Assembly: GCA_018398805.1 (NCBI GenBank)
Contig: JAGFBZ010000738.1
Span: 372,001 to 436,000, forward strand
Direction: 5' to 3'
DNA from: Hirundichthys speculiger
Lineage: Eukaryota > Chordata > Actinopteri > Beloniformes > Exocoetidae
DNA length: 64,000 bases
The position numbers were made by a program, and so were the translations under genes. The notes under the pieces were generated by a model that saw nothing but the letters and a program-made list of their open reading frames with translations, made no database searches and was not told the origin of the DNA. Below, in pieces: positions 62,560-64,000 of this stretch (position 1 is the first letter of the stretch; each line of letters begins with the position of its first letter).

Positions 62560-62564
62560 ACTGT

Positions 62565-63147
62565 AGCCTATCTGCCTATGGGTAAAGACTTTTTTTCCCT
62601 CTTTTGTCCTGTAGCTTTCCCATACCTCTTGCCCCAGCGGCACCTATTGCCTATGCTTGCGGCACACCGTATGTAATATTTGACCCAAGTGGACCTATAT
62701 TCCGCCATCTGCACAAACTTTTGTCTATGTTCTTTGTAACTTTTTAGCCATTTGAGCACTCTGATCCCATATCTTTCCAATGTTTGTAGCAGAATATCAT
62801 GATTGTGCCAAATGCTTTAAGAGCTATGAAAACCCCTAATGCTAACTTCTTATAAATTGTGTTTGTCAGTTCTTCTACTAGGTCCATTAATGACAATGAT
62901 GTTGAATGATTCGTTCTGAATCTGTATTGACTATCAATAAGCAATGTGTGTTTGTCTATGAAACTATCCAACTGTGAAGCAAATATTTTGTACCTTATCT
63001 TTGAAAACTGGGAGAGGAGTGAAACTGGCCTGTAATTGGTAAATAGACTTTTCTCACCTGTCTTATATATTGGCATCACTGTTGCGATTTTCATTTTGGA
63101 GGGAAAGGAACCCAGCTGGAATGAAAGGTTACATATATGCACTAAAG
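62565..63147 (-). mobile_element. LINE reverse-transcriptase fragment
   Basis: The minus strand encodes GSFPSKMKIATVMPIYKTGE, NYRPVSLLSQFSKI and a degraded FRTNHSTSLSLMDLVEEL; further on, in another frame, SYKEHRQKFVQMAEYRST. This is the RT fingers-to-palm order of a non-LTR element. Frame-broken; its start side is cut by a hAT end at 63,148. Confidence 0.82.
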
Positions 63148-63260
63148 CAGTGGTTCTCAAGGAGTGGGCAGCGACCCCAAAAGTGGGTCACAGACCCGTT
63201 TTCAGTGGGTAATGGGCCTTTGCCTGGGGAAGGAAATGCTTAAAAAAAAAGTGTCATTCA
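63148..63260. mobile_element. hAT-like terminus
   Basis: CAGTGGTTCTCAAGGAGTGG followed by GTGGGTCACAGACCCG is a common hAT MITE end. The opposite end was not found. Confidence 0.65.
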
Positions 63261-63589
63261 TACTCCTTAAGAGTAGATGGCGATGATACCCTGTAATGCG
63301 AGTTGACACCTGCCAGTTCACGCCATAGAAGAAGACCTGCAACGTTTGTTTACATATGTTGAGCATGGTGACACACAGATTTTTCTCATTGATCAATTTA
63401 CCATCATCTATAAGTTAATCTGGAAAGCCAGAACTGATTATTTTATTTCTTATTAAGTTTATTATATTCGATGTACCCTTTATATTTTTATTACTTTATC
63501 ATAGTAATCGCTCTTCTTTCCTCATGTCAGTTAGTTTACTTTTGTTTTATAAATTTGCTGCATTGGACAGCCTCTGTCATTTAACAGTA

Positions 63590-64000
63590 GAAAGATCTGC
63601 AGAAACGAAATAAGCAGAATGATGAAGAACATAGTGAGAAGAGGTCACCAACTTTCTGCAGAGTCGATCACTACAGACCTGCAAATTAATGTGGCCTTCA
63701 GATCAGCTCAACAACAGTGCAGAGAGCTTCATGAATGGGTTTCCATGGTGGAGCAGCTGCATCCAAGCCAGACATCACCAAGAACAATGCAAAGCATCAA
63801 AGCAGAGAAGAGGATTCTGACATCAGTCCAAGTGGGTCAGTGCTGTGAAAGTGTCAGTACAAGTTCTGAAGACATTTCAAAACTAATCCAGATCCAATCA
63901 CCACCCAGGATGCATTTGTAGGTGGTCTGGGATGTTTGTGTCCTGCAGTCTCTCCCTGGATTTAATCTAATCTCATTGATTTTCCAAGGAAATTAATTTC
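63590..64000 (+). mobile_element. Decayed Tc1-like transposase fragment, runs to the window edge
   Basis: Encodes GHQLSAESITTDLQINVAF, ELHEWVSMVEQLHPSQT and related pieces, the DNA-binding half of a fish Tc1 transposase. The catalytic part is not recognisable before the window ends. Confidence 0.75.

Noticed and set aside
62155..62564. A complete solo LTR with 5-bp target duplication
   Set aside because: The 5-bp flanks I can read do not match, so only an LTR-like call is made.

Overview
This is nuclear DNA of a bony fish, most likely a percomorph teleost. It has an AT-rich background, GT-AG introns, two vertebrate multi-exon genes, and a dense set of Tc1/mariner, hAT, Harbinger-like, L2/Rex1-type LINE and tRNA-headed SINE remnants typical of teleosts. 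No prokaryotic, plasmid or viral genome organisation is visible.

Two genes are supported, both on the minus strand. (1) lmo4, a LIM-only transcriptional cofactor, has four coding exons between 15,101 and 13,576 encoding 159 residues, with a likely non-coding first exon near 15,740-16,000 and a CCAAT/GC-box promoter near 16,080-16,150. (2) fkbp15 (FK506-binding protein 15, also called WAFL) runs from a start codon at 60,192 to a stop at 21,399. I reconstructed 28 coding exons over 38.8 kb, giving in order an acidic N-terminus, an EVH1/WH1-like domain, an FKBP domain, a low-complexity linker, a long coiled coil and an acidic tail. Phases agree from exon 1 to exon 23 and from exon 24 to exon 28. 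The 23-to-24 junction does not, and one coiled-coil exon known from the human protein was not found.

Layout: 1-13 kb is intergenic, with repeats at 1-5.1 kb and 10.5-11.5 kb and homeodomain-motif-rich, probably regulatory segments at 8.4-8.7 and 11.9-12.1 kb. lmo4 occupies 13.5-16.1 kb. 16.2-21.4 kb is intergenic with decayed transposons and a LINE fragment. fkbp15 covers 21.4-60.2 kb, and much of its intron space is transposon, often one element inside another. The fkbp15 promoter has a CTCF-like site at about 60.34 kb. 60.4-64 kb is intergenic with a basic coiled-coil ORF fragment, an LTR-like sequence, a LINE fragment and a Tc1 fragment.

The two genes have no evident functional link; they are tandem neighbours. 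The most unusual things here are structural: several perfect inverted repeats of 20-35 bp in fkbp15 introns, transposon nests with preserved target-site duplications, a decayed PIN/FEN-nuclease-like ORF in fkbp15 intron 1, and the apparent exon loss in fkbp15. I did not find a convincing new multi-gene system.
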